64,000 nucleotides of DNA from CAYLXX01 sp964484325. GTDB taxonomy: Bacteria; Patescibacteriota; Microgenomatia; UBA1406; GWC2-37-13. The stretch spans positions 110,236-174,235 of the forward strand of contig CAZAEE010000002.1 of the NCBI GenBank assembly GCA_964484325.1. Reading direction: 5' to 3'. Under the pieces are notes generated by a model. That model worked only from the letters and a program-made list of their open reading frames with translations, made no database searches and had not been told where the DNA came from. Of this stretch, positions 35,977-44,354 are shown piece by piece. The position numbers and the translations under genes were made by a program. Every line of letters begins with the position of its first letter. Position 1 is the first letter of the stretch.

Positions 35977-36255
35977 CTATTTTGATAATTCAGCCTGAAC
36001 TGGAGCCTCATTGGCTAAGGTAAGAAATGGATGGACGCCCTCTGCAACATCGTGACGGATGCGTTTCAAGCACTTTGTGCACAGATGAATACGCTTCACC
36101 TTACCAGATACAAGTATCTCTACCCGCTGCAGATTAGGGAGAAAAATTCTCTGGGTTTTTGGAGCTCGTTTCTTCCAGCGACCTCCGGCAACTCCTCGAT
36201 GATGGGTGTGAGATCGGCCGTATAGGACACCTTTCCCGCAATGATAGCAAAACAT
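35977..36255 (-). CDS. rpmB: 50S ribosomal protein L28
   Basis: 92 residues. The start MFCYHCGKGVLYGRSHTHH and the following WKKRAPKTQRIFLPNLQRV are the L28 signature; two Cys pairs (CYHC and CTKC) form a zinc ribbon, the zinc-binding C+ form. A TATCAT box lies 8 bases before the ATG, inside the palindrome ATGATATCAT shared with the divergent protease gene. Confidence 0.96.
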   Translation of the reverse strand: MFCYHCGKGVLYGRSHTHHRGVAGGRWKKRAPKTQRIFLPNLQRVEILVSGKVKRIHLCTKCLKRIRHDVAEGVHPFLTLANEAPVQAELSK

Positions 36256-36294
36256 ACCCTTTTATGATATCATGGAATACAGTCAAAATCAACC

Positions 36295-36954
36295 ATGATC
36301 AGTACGTTTTTCCAAAATCCCCTCGAATTTTTTATCTATGTTTTAGCCTTGATAGCTGCTATTGCCGGCCACGAATTCTCCCATGCGCTCGTGGCTGATC
36401 GATTGGGTGATCCGACACCGAGAATTCGTGGCCGGGTGACCCTTAATCCGCTTGCTCACCTTGATTTATACGGCTCGATTTTCTTATTGCTCTTTGGTTT
36501 CGGCTGGGGCAAGCCAGTTCCCTTCGATCCCTACAACTTGAAACACCCCCAAAAAGATAGTGCTTTGATTTCTTTAGCTGGTCCTTTGTCAAATTTTATT
36601 ATGGCTTTAATATGCTCTATATTATTGAGATTGTTTATATTATTTAAGCTAACTTTTCTCATTACTATAGGAGCTATTGTCCTCGTGCCTTTTTTGAATA
36701 TAAATGTCTTGCTTGGTTTATTTAACTTACTCCCTATTCACCCGCTTGATGGCTTTAAAATAGTTGGTGGGCTTCTCCCCCGTGAAAAAGCCCATGAATG
36801 GTATCAGCTTGAGCGCTACGGTTTCATATTTCTTATTATCTTAATTCTTCCATTTGGGAAATACTCAATGCTTAGCTACATAATGAACCCGGCAATAACA
36901 GTTTTTCTTAATCTTCTTGTTCCTGCAGGTTTTTCTGGCGGGGTGTTTTTATAA
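36295..36954 (+). CDS. Site-2 protease family (M50) membrane protease
   Basis: 219 residues with about six helices. The zinc motif HExxH appears as AGHEFSHALVADRLGDPT (His at about 24 and 28), followed by the family's GRVTLNPLAHLDLYGS and the third ligand region NLLPIHPLDG. Rhomboid-independent intramembrane proteolysis of an unknown substrate is expected. Small size suggests the compact S2P subfamily. Divergent from rpmB across 39 bases. Confidence 0.92.
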   Translation: MISTFFQNPLEFFIYVLALIAAIAGHEFSHALVADRLGDPTPRIRGRVTLNPLAHLDLYGSIFLLLFGFGWGKPVPFDPYNLKHPQKDSALISLAGPLSNFIMALICSILLRLFILFKLTFLITIGAIVLVPFLNINVLLGLFNLLPIHPLDGFKIVGGLLPREKAHEWYQLERYGFIFLIILILPFGKYSMLSYIMNPAITVFLNLLVPAGFSGGVFL

Positions 36955-36958
36955 AAAA

Positions 36959-37576
36959 TTACTGAGTTGTTACTCGTTGGCGACACTTGATGTAGTCTGA
37001 AGTACTACACCCATGAACGAAGTTACTTTTGATGAGGTTACAGTTCTGTTCAGTTTGACAGTTGATTGTTACAGTACTTGTTTCTTCACCCGTATTCTGA
37101 TCAATAACAATCCGCTGTATCGGTGATGGTCGCTTCACTGGTGCCTTGCTGGCTCCTCCTGAAGTCGGAATCGATCCGTCGTCGTTAGCCGTCGTAAAAC
37201 TCCAGGCTGAACCGTTATTGGTATATTCAGTATCTGTACCGCCAACAATTTTAAAATAATATGTAGTTGCCGCTTCAAGAAGGGTTAAGTCCACTTTATG
37301 ATCTTTCGTCTGTTCAAGCTCTGGTGCCACCGCCGTCAAATCGGTGTCTGCCGGGCCTTTGCCGTATTTGACGGCTCCTTGAACCGCTGTACCCGTCTCC
37401 CAGGTAATTGACGCTGTCGTTGACTTAATGTTGGTTATCGTGACGGCGCGAGGTGTTTCGTCCACTGCTCTGGTCATCACGCCTTTGAATCCGAAAAAAA
37501 GACCAATAGCTCCGATAGCTAGACCAAGAACAATAGCAAGAATTCTTTTTTTAGCCGGTTTTACAGAGACTGCCAT
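36959..37576 (-). CDS. Membrane-anchored fibronectin-III-like protein
   Basis: 205 residues. An N-terminal helix (about residues 11-29) is followed by a ~90-residue beta-sandwich of FN3 type (AVTITNIKSTTASITWETG, then LEAATTYYFKIVGG and the closing FTTA), and a C-terminal ~55 residues with three cysteines. First of a row of surface-protein genes on the minus strand (36959-43644); the cohesin gene ends 1 base before its start, so they are likely an operon. Confidence 0.75.
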   Translation of the reverse strand: MAVSVKPAKKRILAIVLGLAIGAIGLFFGFKGVMTRAVDETPRAVTITNIKSTTASITWETGTAVQGAVKYGKGPADTDLTAVAPELEQTKDHKVDLTLLEAATTYYFKIVGGTDTEYTNNGSAWSFTTANDDGSIPTSGGASKAPVKRPSPIQRIVIDQNTGEETSTVTINCQTEQNCNLIKSNFVHGCSTSDYIKCRQRVTTQ

Positions 37577-37577
37577 G

Positions 37578-38276
37578 TTATCTTAAGAAAAATAAACGAA
37601 TAACTGCTCCCGCAATTAGAAAAACTGCACCACCCATACCCATTGGTCCGAGATTATCAAATCCACCGGACTGAGGCAGCTGACCGGGTGTTGGCGTGGC
37701 ACCTGTGCCGGTCGCGGGCGTCGGTGTCGGTACGGTACCCGATCCAGAACTACCACTGATGGAAACAGATGCGGTTTGATTGAGAGTACAATCTATGATG
37801 TTTGTAGCGTTAATATCGCTTTTGACGATTTTGGAAGAGTTGCTGGCAGATGCATTACAAAAATATTGAAGTGTATCAGTGGCATTGGTTAACGCTCTGA
37901 ATGTGACTGTGGCAATCGTACCTACGCCTGATTTTGGAGAAGCTGGCTCAGTCACTCCCCATATGGAAACTTTACCTGAAGCAATATTATTACTGACAGA
38001 GGGAAAGTACGTACCAGCTGTTACCGTCATCGCTTGCAGCTTGGACGGATCATAGGTGACGTAAGCATCTGTACCGGCAATCTGATCTGTACCAGGATCC
38101 ACAATAACCTGAACTTGAATCGTGTTACCCGCTGCGACAGTGTAGGTACTTTGATTAAATTTTAAAAAACCGGCTGCTTGGGCTCCTTGTGCAGTTGCGG
38201 CTAAGCTGACTAAGCATATCAAACCACAGACTACAAAGGTGTATAGTCTTCTCATTTTATATTCATTGTGGAGCAT
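37578..38276 (-). CDS. Cohesin-domain surface protein with LPQSG anchor
   Basis: 232 residues (224 if the ATG at 38255 is used, which gives a cleaner signal peptide MRRLYTFVVCGLICLVSL). The domain after the signal has the cohesin pattern LKFNQSTYTVAAGNTIQVQV, QIAGTDAYVTYDPSKLQ and GTIATVTFRAL. A Ser/Thr/Pro-rich spacer leads to QLPQSGG, a helix and a terminal Arg, a sortase-like sorting signal. Stop codons TGA and TAA of the upstream cohesin gene lie immediately in front of the first ATG, so expression is coupled. Confidence 0.8.
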   Translation of the reverse strand: MLHNEYKMRRLYTFVVCGLICLVSLAATAQGAQAAGFLKFNQSTYTVAAGNTIQVQVIVDPGTDQIAGTDAYVTYDPSKLQAMTVTAGTYFPSVSNNIASGKVSIWGVTEPASPKSGVGTIATVTFRALTNATDTLQYFCNASASNSSKIVKSDINATNIIDCTLNQTASVSISGSSGSGTVPTPTPATGTGATPTPGQLPQSGGFDNLGPMGMGGAVFLIAGAVIRLFFLR

Positions 38277-38279
38277 TTA

Positions 38280-38879
38280 TCAGTAAATTGCAAGCGTTAT
38301 TGGAGTCAGTTGAGGAGTAAGAAGCTTTGATGATGCGTCAACCATCTTAGTTGTTTCCGGCCCTGATACAGGCACGAGCGAAATGGTAGTCGTACCCTTT
38401 CGTTTTGGACTGAGTACGACAGTCAAAAGGCTTTGGTTGATAAATACTGTTTGACTGGTTACCGATGGGGATTTTGAGCCTGTTATGGAGATGGTACCTT
38501 TCTTTTTGAATGGTACGACCTGAAAATCTGGACTTGATGACTGAATTGACACCACATCAAAAAAAGACGGATCGTAGTTGATAAGGGCGTCGTATCCGAC
38601 GATATCATGCCCTGAAGAAGAGGCGGTCAGCGCTAAAATCACTTTGTCTGATTGGGCAATCTGAGTTGACCGATTATTGCTTTCTAATTTCATCCAAAGA
38701 TTTGGATCATTAGTTGGGGCTATTGGAGCATTCACGATCTGAGAACCCTGGTTAACTGGCGCATAGGTTTTCGCCTGAGACAAGAATATTGCTGCAGTAA
38801 CTATCAGGAGTATTACAACTATCAAAACAGCTAAGTGATTTTTTTTCTGATCTTGGATAATTTTTGAATTTGTGACCAT
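38280..38879 (-). CDS. Membrane-anchored cohesin-like protein
   Basis: 199 residues. An N-terminal helix (about residues 16-33) anchors a single cohesin-like beta domain: MKLESNNRSTQIAQSDKVIL, DIVGYDALINYDPSFFDVVS, GTISITGS. The C-terminus ends within the domain and there is no dockerin. Sequence is clearly related to the neighbouring cohesin proteins, which supports duplication. Confidence 0.7.
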   Translation of the reverse strand: MVTNSKIIQDQKKNHLAVLIVVILLIVTAAIFLSQAKTYAPVNQGSQIVNAPIAPTNDPNLWMKLESNNRSTQIAQSDKVILALTASSSGHDIVGYDALINYDPSFFDVVSIQSSSPDFQVVPFKKKGTISITGSKSPSVTSQTVFINQSLLTVVLSPKRKGTTTISLVPVSGPETTKMVDASSKLLTPQLTPITLAIY

Positions 38880-38893
38880 ATATTCAGTATAAA

Positions 38894-40276
38894 TTATTGT
38901 CCTTCAACTGTGTCATCATATTTGATACTTAACGCTGCAATAACCAATGAGTAATCCTGGGTGTCAATACTACCATCAAGGTTAAGATCAGCTACTATCA
39001 ATACGTTTGGATCGGTTTTACCGAAATTTTGACGAATAAAGCTCGTGTCCTCAGAATCAATCACGCCATTTTGCTGGCCACCAATAGGTAAATCGCCAGC
39101 AAGAAGCAGAATATTGGTGAAGTCGTAGTTATTTAGTCCCTGTGACATTATTATGCCGTCACGAGTACAATGATAAGCACCTCCAACTCCTTCAGTTGGT
39201 TGGGTATCACAGATTCGTTTCTGCAAATGTTTCGGACCTTTCAGGTAAATAGAATAGCGTGAACTCAGACTCGGATCAACTGGCAGATCAAAATTTAACT
39301 GACCCGACCAGGTTCCATCCGTGTTTGGGGAAAATAACACAGTTTGAACAACATTGTTTGTCAGTAATCCACCTTTGACTTGTACCCGCATGTTCATGCT
39401 GCCAGAAGGAGACGACTTATTTGTTATACCCTGAAATCTTACCTTCATATTGACTGTGGTGGATCCATTGCCTGGAGCTGGTGAGAGAGTCGGACCACAA
39501 TGAAGATTGCGGGGATCACAGGTAGGCGTGGGTGAAGGCACGCAGGGAATTTCCTGGTTAGGATTACATACTGGGGTTGGTGTTGAGGTAGGACGTCCAC
39601 ACTCAAGATTTCTAGGATCACAGGTTGGTGTAGGCGTAAACCGACCACATTCAAGATTACGCGGGTCACAAGTAGGAGTCGGCGTAGGTACGCCAATTGT
39701 TGCCGGATTAACCATCATTTCATCTGAAATTATCGAAACCTGATCATGGGTAAGCTCGTTGATTTTTCTTGTGAAATAGTGAGGCTGATTATAATCGATA
39801 TTGATAATACTCGGATTAGTTGTTCTGGCAGTGAACGTGATGGTGACTACATCCACGACATTATGTTGAACGATTGGGTATCCATCAGGGCTGGGGAAAA
39901 CTCCCCGTATTTGAATACGTCCCACAGAAGGAGTTGGAATGGGTATGTTCGGGCCATTGCCGGTGCCACCTGATTGCGTACCCAGTCGATACTGGACATT
40001 GTTAATGGTGATATTGGCAGTATCGTAGATCAGGTCGAAAACGTAATCAAGAGCGACAAAACTGATTTGGGGATTAAGACGGATTGTAGTTGTGAACTGT
40101 TGACCGGGTGTAAGCTGAGCAGTGTTTGGAACAAAGTTCATTTGGAGAAGCTCAATCGCTGCCCTACTCCGCTGTGCCTCTTGCCGATAAATATAATTTA
40201 AGAAAAAAGCGACCGTCAAGGAGATTAATACCAAAAAGAAGACTATCTTGAGAAGATGTTTTTTAAAAAATCTCAT
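38894..40276 (-). CDS. Cohesin-dockerin protein with Cys-Pro repeat linker
   Basis: 460 residues. Residues 9-29 form a membrane helix; about 43-180 is a cohesin-type domain (MNFVPNTAQLTPGQQFTTTI); 196-262 is a linker with three near-identical PTPTCDPRNL-[EH]-CG units and a variant; about 275-360 is a second beta domain; about 392-455 is a dockerin-like tail with two EF-hand-type loops, QQNGVIDSEDTSFIRQNFG and DLNLDGSIDTQDYSLVI. One polypeptide thus carries both partners of a cohesin-dockerin pair. It may scaffold a surface complex, possibly with the two neighbours. Confidence 0.8.
   Translation of the reverse strand: MRFFKKHLLKIVFFLVLISLTVAFFLNYIYRQEAQRSRAAIELLQMNFVPNTAQLTPGQQFTTTIRLNPQISFVALDYVFDLIYDTANITINNVQYRLGTQSGGTGNGPNIPIPTPSVGRIQIRGVFPSPDGYPIVQHNVVDVVTITFTARTTNPSIINIDYNQPHYFTRKINELTHDQVSIISDEMMVNPATIGVPTPTPTCDPRNLECGRFTPTPTCDPRNLECGRPTSTPTPVCNPNQEIPCVPSPTPTCDPRNLHCGPTLSPAPGNGSTTVNMKVRFQGITNKSSPSGSMNMRVQVKGGLLTNNVVQTVLFSPNTDGTWSGQLNFDLPVDPSLSSRYSIYLKGPKHLQKRICDTQPTEGVGGAYHCTRDGIIMSQGLNNYDFTNILLLAGDLPIGGQQNGVIDSEDTSFIRQNFGKTDPNVLIVADLNLDGSIDTQDYSLVIAALSIKYDDTVEGQ
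39491..39691 (-). repeat. Triplicated CDPRNLxCG coding repeat
   Basis: Within the cohesin-dockerin gene, three copies of a unit encoding PTPTCDPRNL-x-CG occur, two of them adjacent and one after a variant reading PVCNPNQEIPC. The repeats are also near-identical at DNA level (for example GGGTCACAAGTAGG-type and TCAAGATT tracts), so copy number may vary by slippage or recombination. Confidence 0.75.
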
Positions 40277-40336
40277 TAGTGTATGAACTCTGGTTTAAGA
40301 ATAGCACAGGAAAAAGAAAAAAGTCAAGGAGCTGGT

Positions 40337-40633
40337 CTAGATAACCTTTAAAAGCCGAAACAAAAGAAACGTAATAAAGTAAAATAATACCACCTGAAAC
40401 AGTGATAAATATAATGTCAAAAACACTGCCACTATCGCCAGAATAAAAAAAGCCTCGTTATGGATCGCCGGCAGCAAGCCTTTTGTGAGAAGAATAAGGA
40501 TAATTAGTGTTAACAGCGTCGTTTTATCAAACCAAACCAGGTTCCAGCCAAAAAACATCGCCACAGCCACAAACAGAGCAGCCAATATGAGAAAAATCTC
40601 TTTTGTATCTAAGTAAAATGGTCCTATATACAT
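40337..40633 (-). CDS. Small membrane protein, unknown function
   Basis: 98 residues, three to four hydrophobic helices and little else. No family recognised. It sits between the cohesin-dockerin gene and a single-helix protein on the same strand; 60 bases separate it from each. Confidence 0.55.
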   Translation of the reverse strand: MYIGPFYLDTKEIFLILAALFVAVAMFFGWNLVWFDKTTLLTLIILILLTKGLLPAIHNEAFFILAIVAVFLTLYLSLFQVVLFYFITFLLFRLLKVI

Positions 40634-40669
40634 AATCTAACTCTAAAATAATATCTTATATTTTGCAAC

Positions 40670-41107
40670 TTATTGATGCTCAAACATCTCTTTTGGTGGT
40701 GGTGAAATACCCTTTGGCGAACTTACCTTGATGACCCTCCCATCAGAAAGTGTATAAGAAGTTTCAATGTACTCAACTTTATCAAGAGTGTATTGAGTTA
40801 CGCTAACATTTTTTTCTTCTGCCGCTCTAACACCTTTAGCTACAGGAGCTAAATTCCCTCTTAGATAATCGGCTACAACTTTCTGATTAACAGGTTTATT
40901 TTTATCCCAAAAAAAGGCAATATCCTTTGCAACATGTAGTGCATGTTTAACACTCCAGACAAAATATTCTCCTGGATATGCTCTCAATTCTGGTGAATTA
41001 TTAACAAAATACGCCCGATTTAAGTAAGATGAGAGTAAAAAACTCACAGCAAGGGCAAATAATATGAAAAAAACCTTGGTTTTATTTGTAAATAATTTAA
41101 AGTTCAT
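40670..41107 (-). CDS. Single-helix exported protein, unknown function
   Basis: 145 residues. A hydrophobic helix at about residues 12-28 is followed by a soluble part that is mostly helical (VWSVKHALHVAKDIAFFWDK) and then beta (VEYIETSYTLSDGRVIKVSS). The stop codon of the 844-residue gene lies 2 bases before its ATG, so the two are translationally coupled. No family recognised. Confidence 0.6.
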   Translation of the reverse strand: MNFKLFTNKTKVFFILFALAVSFLLSSYLNRAYFVNNSPELRAYPGEYFVWSVKHALHVAKDIAFFWDKNKPVNQKVVADYLRGNLAPVAKGVRAAEEKNVSVTQYTLDKVEYIETSYTLSDGRVIKVSSPKGISPPPKEMFEHQ

Positions 41108-41109
41108 AG

Positions 41110-43644
41110 TTAAGGATTTTGTAATGTATTTAATGGCTTACTGCTTGATTGAGTAAAGTCAATATTAATAGTATTAATTCTATCAAGGATAATTGGTGCC
41201 GGAAAACCGTTTAATAATCCCACATAACACCTATACGCTTGTGTTGAATCTTTATAACAAAACCAAGCTTCATAGCGGAATTCCTTAACATCAAAGTTTT
41301 CATCCGGACGACCTAACCCTTGGGTATCGACTACCTTGTGATCTATTTCTTTTATAAGGGGATGACTATATCCATTATTACCTATTCTTCTGCTCAACTC
41401 TGCTGAATTTGCTGCCACAAGGTAATTATCCTCAAGTGCATTAACTTTCCAGCTAACATTAAATGCTGGGTAACTCTTTTTCAGCTCTTGTACATATAAG
41501 CGAAAATCTGTAGCAGAGGTATTCAAATAATCATCAAATCGTACATTCCGCGTATTAATATTAATGTTAAAGTAGGCAGTTCTTGGTGTCGAATCACAGA
41601 GTCCAGGATAACTTCTGGGGTAATATTTATTGTATCTTTCACTAATTGTTAGTGGTCTTGCCGATAGCTTATCTATAGGCGTAGCATCTTCAACCTTACA
41701 GTCAGAAGTTTTATATATCTCAGTACTAGGATTTGGTTTATAAAAAGTAAGCTGATGATTGTCATCTTCTATCTCATAAAGTAACGTACCATCATTGACT
41801 CCACCACAGGTATGTAAATCTGCTGGTTTACAAACATTTACCAAAAGGGGCACTGCTGGTGAAGTCTCCCCTATTTCAAACCGCTTATTTGTATCAGCTG
41901 AAGTCAAAAGGACAGGTTTACTCAAAGAAGTAGCATAAATAGTTGGCGGAGATCCATCTTTTTCAAGAGCCGCATATATACCAACTTTTGAGTTAGAGTC
42001 GGTAATACCAAGATCAATATTTTTCAGATCGTATCCTGAGTTATCGAAGTTAACAGCGTTATTATCTCTGATATCTTGCCACCTAACTTCAGTTTTTCCT
42101 ATTTCTTTTGAGTCCTTTGTAGTAAGAATTTTAAGAATTAAATTCTGAGGTTTAGCAATTCCAATATAAGTCATGATATCATGAGGATAAATATTTACTC
42201 GTTTAATTTGCACATTGTACGACAGATGACCTGGGTTATTAGCAAACTTAACAGATGATGGAGGTGGCGGAGGTGGATTATTTGAGTTTGTTGAAGAATG
42301 TTGTGTACATTGCTTATAGCCGTATCCACCCGGGATATCTTGACCATTACAATCCCAACCTGATGGACACTGTTGTTGTGGACCACATATATAGCTACCT
42401 GCTGGATTAGTTGAGTTTGGAATGCACTTGCCAGATTGAAAACTACCAGTCCCTGCTATTTCACCACAAACTAAATTAGCCGAAGGGTTACAAGATCTTC
42501 CGTTGTAACAAGCCTCATTCTGATTTGCATAAGGAGATGTCGGTGCAGCTTGAGGCATACATGTGCCAATTTGAAAACTACCAGTTCCTTGTAAGTTGCC
42601 ACATTCAAGATTTAAAGATGGATTGCAAGGATGACCGTTATAACATGCTTCTCCTTGAGAAGCATAGGGAGATGATTGGAAAAATGTTGGTGTTGGTGGT
42701 AATGATTGACCAGGTCTTAGAGTAACTGTAGGTGGTTGAACAGGAAAATTTGTGGGTGTTGGCTGTTGAGAAAGAGGTAATAATGCAGCTTGATACTCTG
42801 CTGGGATTGAAGGAGCTGATCTAATACCGCTCCAATAGCGAGCTTGGTCCCAATTATATTGGCCATTGGGTTGTCTACAAGAAACATAGTTCATTCCAGC
42901 AACCATCATGTTTTCACTGTATCCGGAAGCAACGCTACAATCGTATCTAAAAAAAGTTTTTCCGACGGCTTGAACTGTTGCCAAATACTGACAACTTTGA
43001 CCAGACTCCGAAGCTAAGTTGCGCACATAACATCCAATATCTGTACGTGGTGAAGCTGTGCGAACGTAGCAATGTGCTCGATCTCTCCCTAATGACGAAT
43101 CAAATCGTTTATCAAAATAAACCTCTTCAACAGCATCGTTGCAACTGCCAATAGGCTGAGAGGTAGGTGTCGGTGTAGCAGCATTAGGAACAGATGTGGG
43201 AGTAATTAAGGCGGGTGGATAGCGCAACATCAAACAACGATTATCTTGAACAGTAGTTGGATCACCATCCCCAAAACGATTGTAGCAAAAATTACTAGTT
43301 GCCGGGTTAACATTTCCACTATCTGGATTACCAATATTTTGTAAACACTCTGAGCTACTAACACAATAACTTCTTTGCGCTCTGATATCGGATCTCAGAA
43401 ATCTTGTCGAACCGCAGTCAGGTTCCCAAGCAAAACTATTAGGAGCACTATCTGGAGGTGGAAGAGAAATATATTGATTGGTTGGGTCACAGACTATCCC
43501 AGTGGCCCGAGTGATACTAATATTTTTATGTTGACTGGTGATAAGTGAAGTAACAAAAACGCTCAGTCCCACTGCTACCATGGCTGCGATAGTGAGAAGT
43601 GTCGCCACTTCTCCCCTTTGCCAAAAGCGTGCATCTTTTTTCAT
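41110..43644 (-). CDS. Large Cys-rich repeat surface protein
   Basis: 844 residues. A basic N-terminus and one helix (about residues 13-35) anchor it. About 50-290 is rich in Cys (some 15) and Asn/Ser; a Pro-rich linker (about 290-325) leads to two tandem ~40-residue repeats (325-364 and 370-409), each reading SPYA-x-Q-x-EACYNG-x2-CNPS; a third degenerate Cys unit and a PPPPPP tract follow; about 465-844 is a beta-rich region of unknown fold. It is probably an adhesin or the tip of a surface structure. No prepilin cleavage motif is convincing. Confidence 0.7.
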   Translation of the reverse strand: MKKDARFWQRGEVATLLTIAAMVAVGLSVFVTSLITSQHKNISITRATGIVCDPTNQYISLPPPDSAPNSFAWEPDCGSTRFLRSDIRAQRSYCVSSSECLQNIGNPDSGNVNPATSNFCYNRFGDGDPTTVQDNRCLMLRYPPALITPTSVPNAATPTPTSQPIGSCNDAVEEVYFDKRFDSSLGRDRAHCYVRTASPRTDIGCYVRNLASESGQSCQYLATVQAVGKTFFRYDCSVASGYSENMMVAGMNYVSCRQPNGQYNWDQARYWSGIRSAPSIPAEYQAALLPLSQQPTPTNFPVQPPTVTLRPGQSLPPTPTFFQSSPYASQGEACYNGHPCNPSLNLECGNLQGTGSFQIGTCMPQAAPTSPYANQNEACYNGRSCNPSANLVCGEIAGTGSFQSGKCIPNSTNPAGSYICGPQQQCPSGWDCNGQDIPGGYGYKQCTQHSSTNSNNPPPPPPSSVKFANNPGHLSYNVQIKRVNIYPHDIMTYIGIAKPQNLILKILTTKDSKEIGKTEVRWQDIRDNNAVNFDNSGYDLKNIDLGITDSNSKVGIYAALEKDGSPPTIYATSLSKPVLLTSADTNKRFEIGETSPAVPLLVNVCKPADLHTCGGVNDGTLLYEIEDDNHQLTFYKPNPSTEIYKTSDCKVEDATPIDKLSARPLTISERYNKYYPRSYPGLCDSTPRTAYFNININTRNVRFDDYLNTSATDFRLYVQELKKSYPAFNVSWKVNALEDNYLVAANSAELSRRIGNNGYSHPLIKEIDHKVVDTQGLGRPDENFDVKEFRYEAWFCYKDSTQAYRCYVGLLNGFPAPIILDRINTINIDFTQSSSKPLNTLQNP
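42418..42672 (-). repeat. Two tandem ~40-residue Cys-rich repeats
   Basis: Two coding repeats in the large surface gene share SPYA, EACYNG, CNPS-x-NL-x-CG, GTGSFQ-x-G-x-C. Six cysteines per unit suggest a disulfide-stabilised module. The DNA copies are also alike (shared TTGAAAACTACCAGT at 42437 and 42574). Confidence 0.75.
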
Positions 43645-43708
43645 ACTAGTAGTATCTACACACTAGCACAGCCAGAAATAAAAATCAATTATGTATCTGA
43701 AGAGGTGT

Positions 43709-43927
43709 TTATTCTTCCTCGACACCAAGAAGTTTAAGGACGACGTCTTTTTTATAGCGGCGATCGCCGCGGGAGTTAATACGAATGGCTGGCAACTTGC
43801 CTTTCTTGCCCCAACGTTTGATAGTTAAGGCTGAAACTCTCAGAAGATGGGCGACTTCACGAATCGTGAGTAAGTCGGGAAGGTCTTTTAAAGAGACCTT
43901 ACTACTGCTCTTTCCTGCATGTATCAT
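43709..43927 (-). CDS. Excisionase/MerR-type helix-turn-helix protein
   Basis: 72 residues from the ATG at 43927, chosen because a consensus promoter ends 7 bases upstream; longer forms would start inside the promoter. The domain LLTIREVAHLLRVSALTIKRWGKKGKLPAIRI is a winged HTH of the helix_turn_helix_17/excisionase type, and RGDRRYKKDVVLKLL completes it. It would bind DNA as a regulator or recombination accessory. No integrase gene is near, so regulation is more likely. It lies between the surface-protein row and the coiled-coil genes. Confidence 0.85.
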   Translation of the reverse strand: MIHAGKSSSKVSLKDLPDLLTIREVAHLLRVSALTIKRWGKKGKLPAIRINSRGDRRYKKDVVLKLLGVEEE

Positions 43928-43934
43928 TTGATCC

Positions 43935-43963
43935 ATTATAGAAAAAACATTTGCAGATGTCAA
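43935..43963 (-). promoter_or_regulatory. Full-consensus sigma-70 promoter
   Basis: Read on the minus strand: TTGACA (43963-43958), a 17-base spacer, TATAAT (43940-43935), then 7 bases to the ATG of the HTH gene. Every position of both boxes is consensus, the strongest promoter seen in the window, and it still gives a leaderless or nearly leaderless mRNA. Confidence 0.8.
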
Positions 43964-43984
43964 TAACAAACTGGATCAAAATAG

Positions 43985-44350
43985 TTAAGAAGTGACATCT
44001 TGTGCCGGCGAAGGTGATTGAATAAGAGCGTTTAGCTTCTTTCTGACATCGTCTAAACCGGTAATCTGCTCAGTTTTTTCTACTTTATCCATAAGTGTTT
44101 TATAGACTTTTTTTTCAATCTCAGCATATAAATCATTTTTTAATTGACTATCAGGATTGTTTGGATCAAGAACTTTCTCCAGCTCAGCGTTCATATACGA
44201 TTTAAAAAGTTCCTGAAACATAAGCCAGCAAACTTTGGTGACTTCCCACTGTTCTGAAGCGTTCATATTATCGTAGCGAGAAAGAATACTCGTACGAATA
44301 TCCTCATCCATTGGTAAAATCTGTAATAATTTCTTGGTATGTATTTGCAT
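43985..44350 (-). CDS. Unknown helical protein
   Basis: 121 residues from the ATG at 44350, which lies 4 bases after the stop codon of the 699-residue gene; the longer frame from a TTG at 44380 would overlap it. It is all-helical and charged (LYAEIEKKVYKTLMDKVEKTEQ) without membrane segments or recognised motif. Coupled to the gene upstream, so probably a partner of the coiled-coil protein. Confidence 0.6.
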   Translation of the reverse strand: MQIHTKKLLQILPMDEDIRTSILSRYDNMNASEQWEVTKVCWLMFQELFKSYMNAELEKVLDPNNPDSQLKNDLYAEIEKKVYKTLMDKVEKTEQITGLDDVRKKLNALIQSPSPAQDVTS

Positions 44351-44354
44351 AAGA

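Noticed and set aside
39491..39691. Possible CRISPR or intergenic tandem repeat
   Set aside because: The repeats are in frame within a coding sequence, encode a Cys-Pro unit, and have no regular spacer.
41110..43644. Type IV pseudopilin
   Set aside because: The N-terminus RGEVATLLTIAAM has Gly-Glu adjacent and lacks the Glu at position +5 after a cleavage Gly, and the protein is far longer than pilins.
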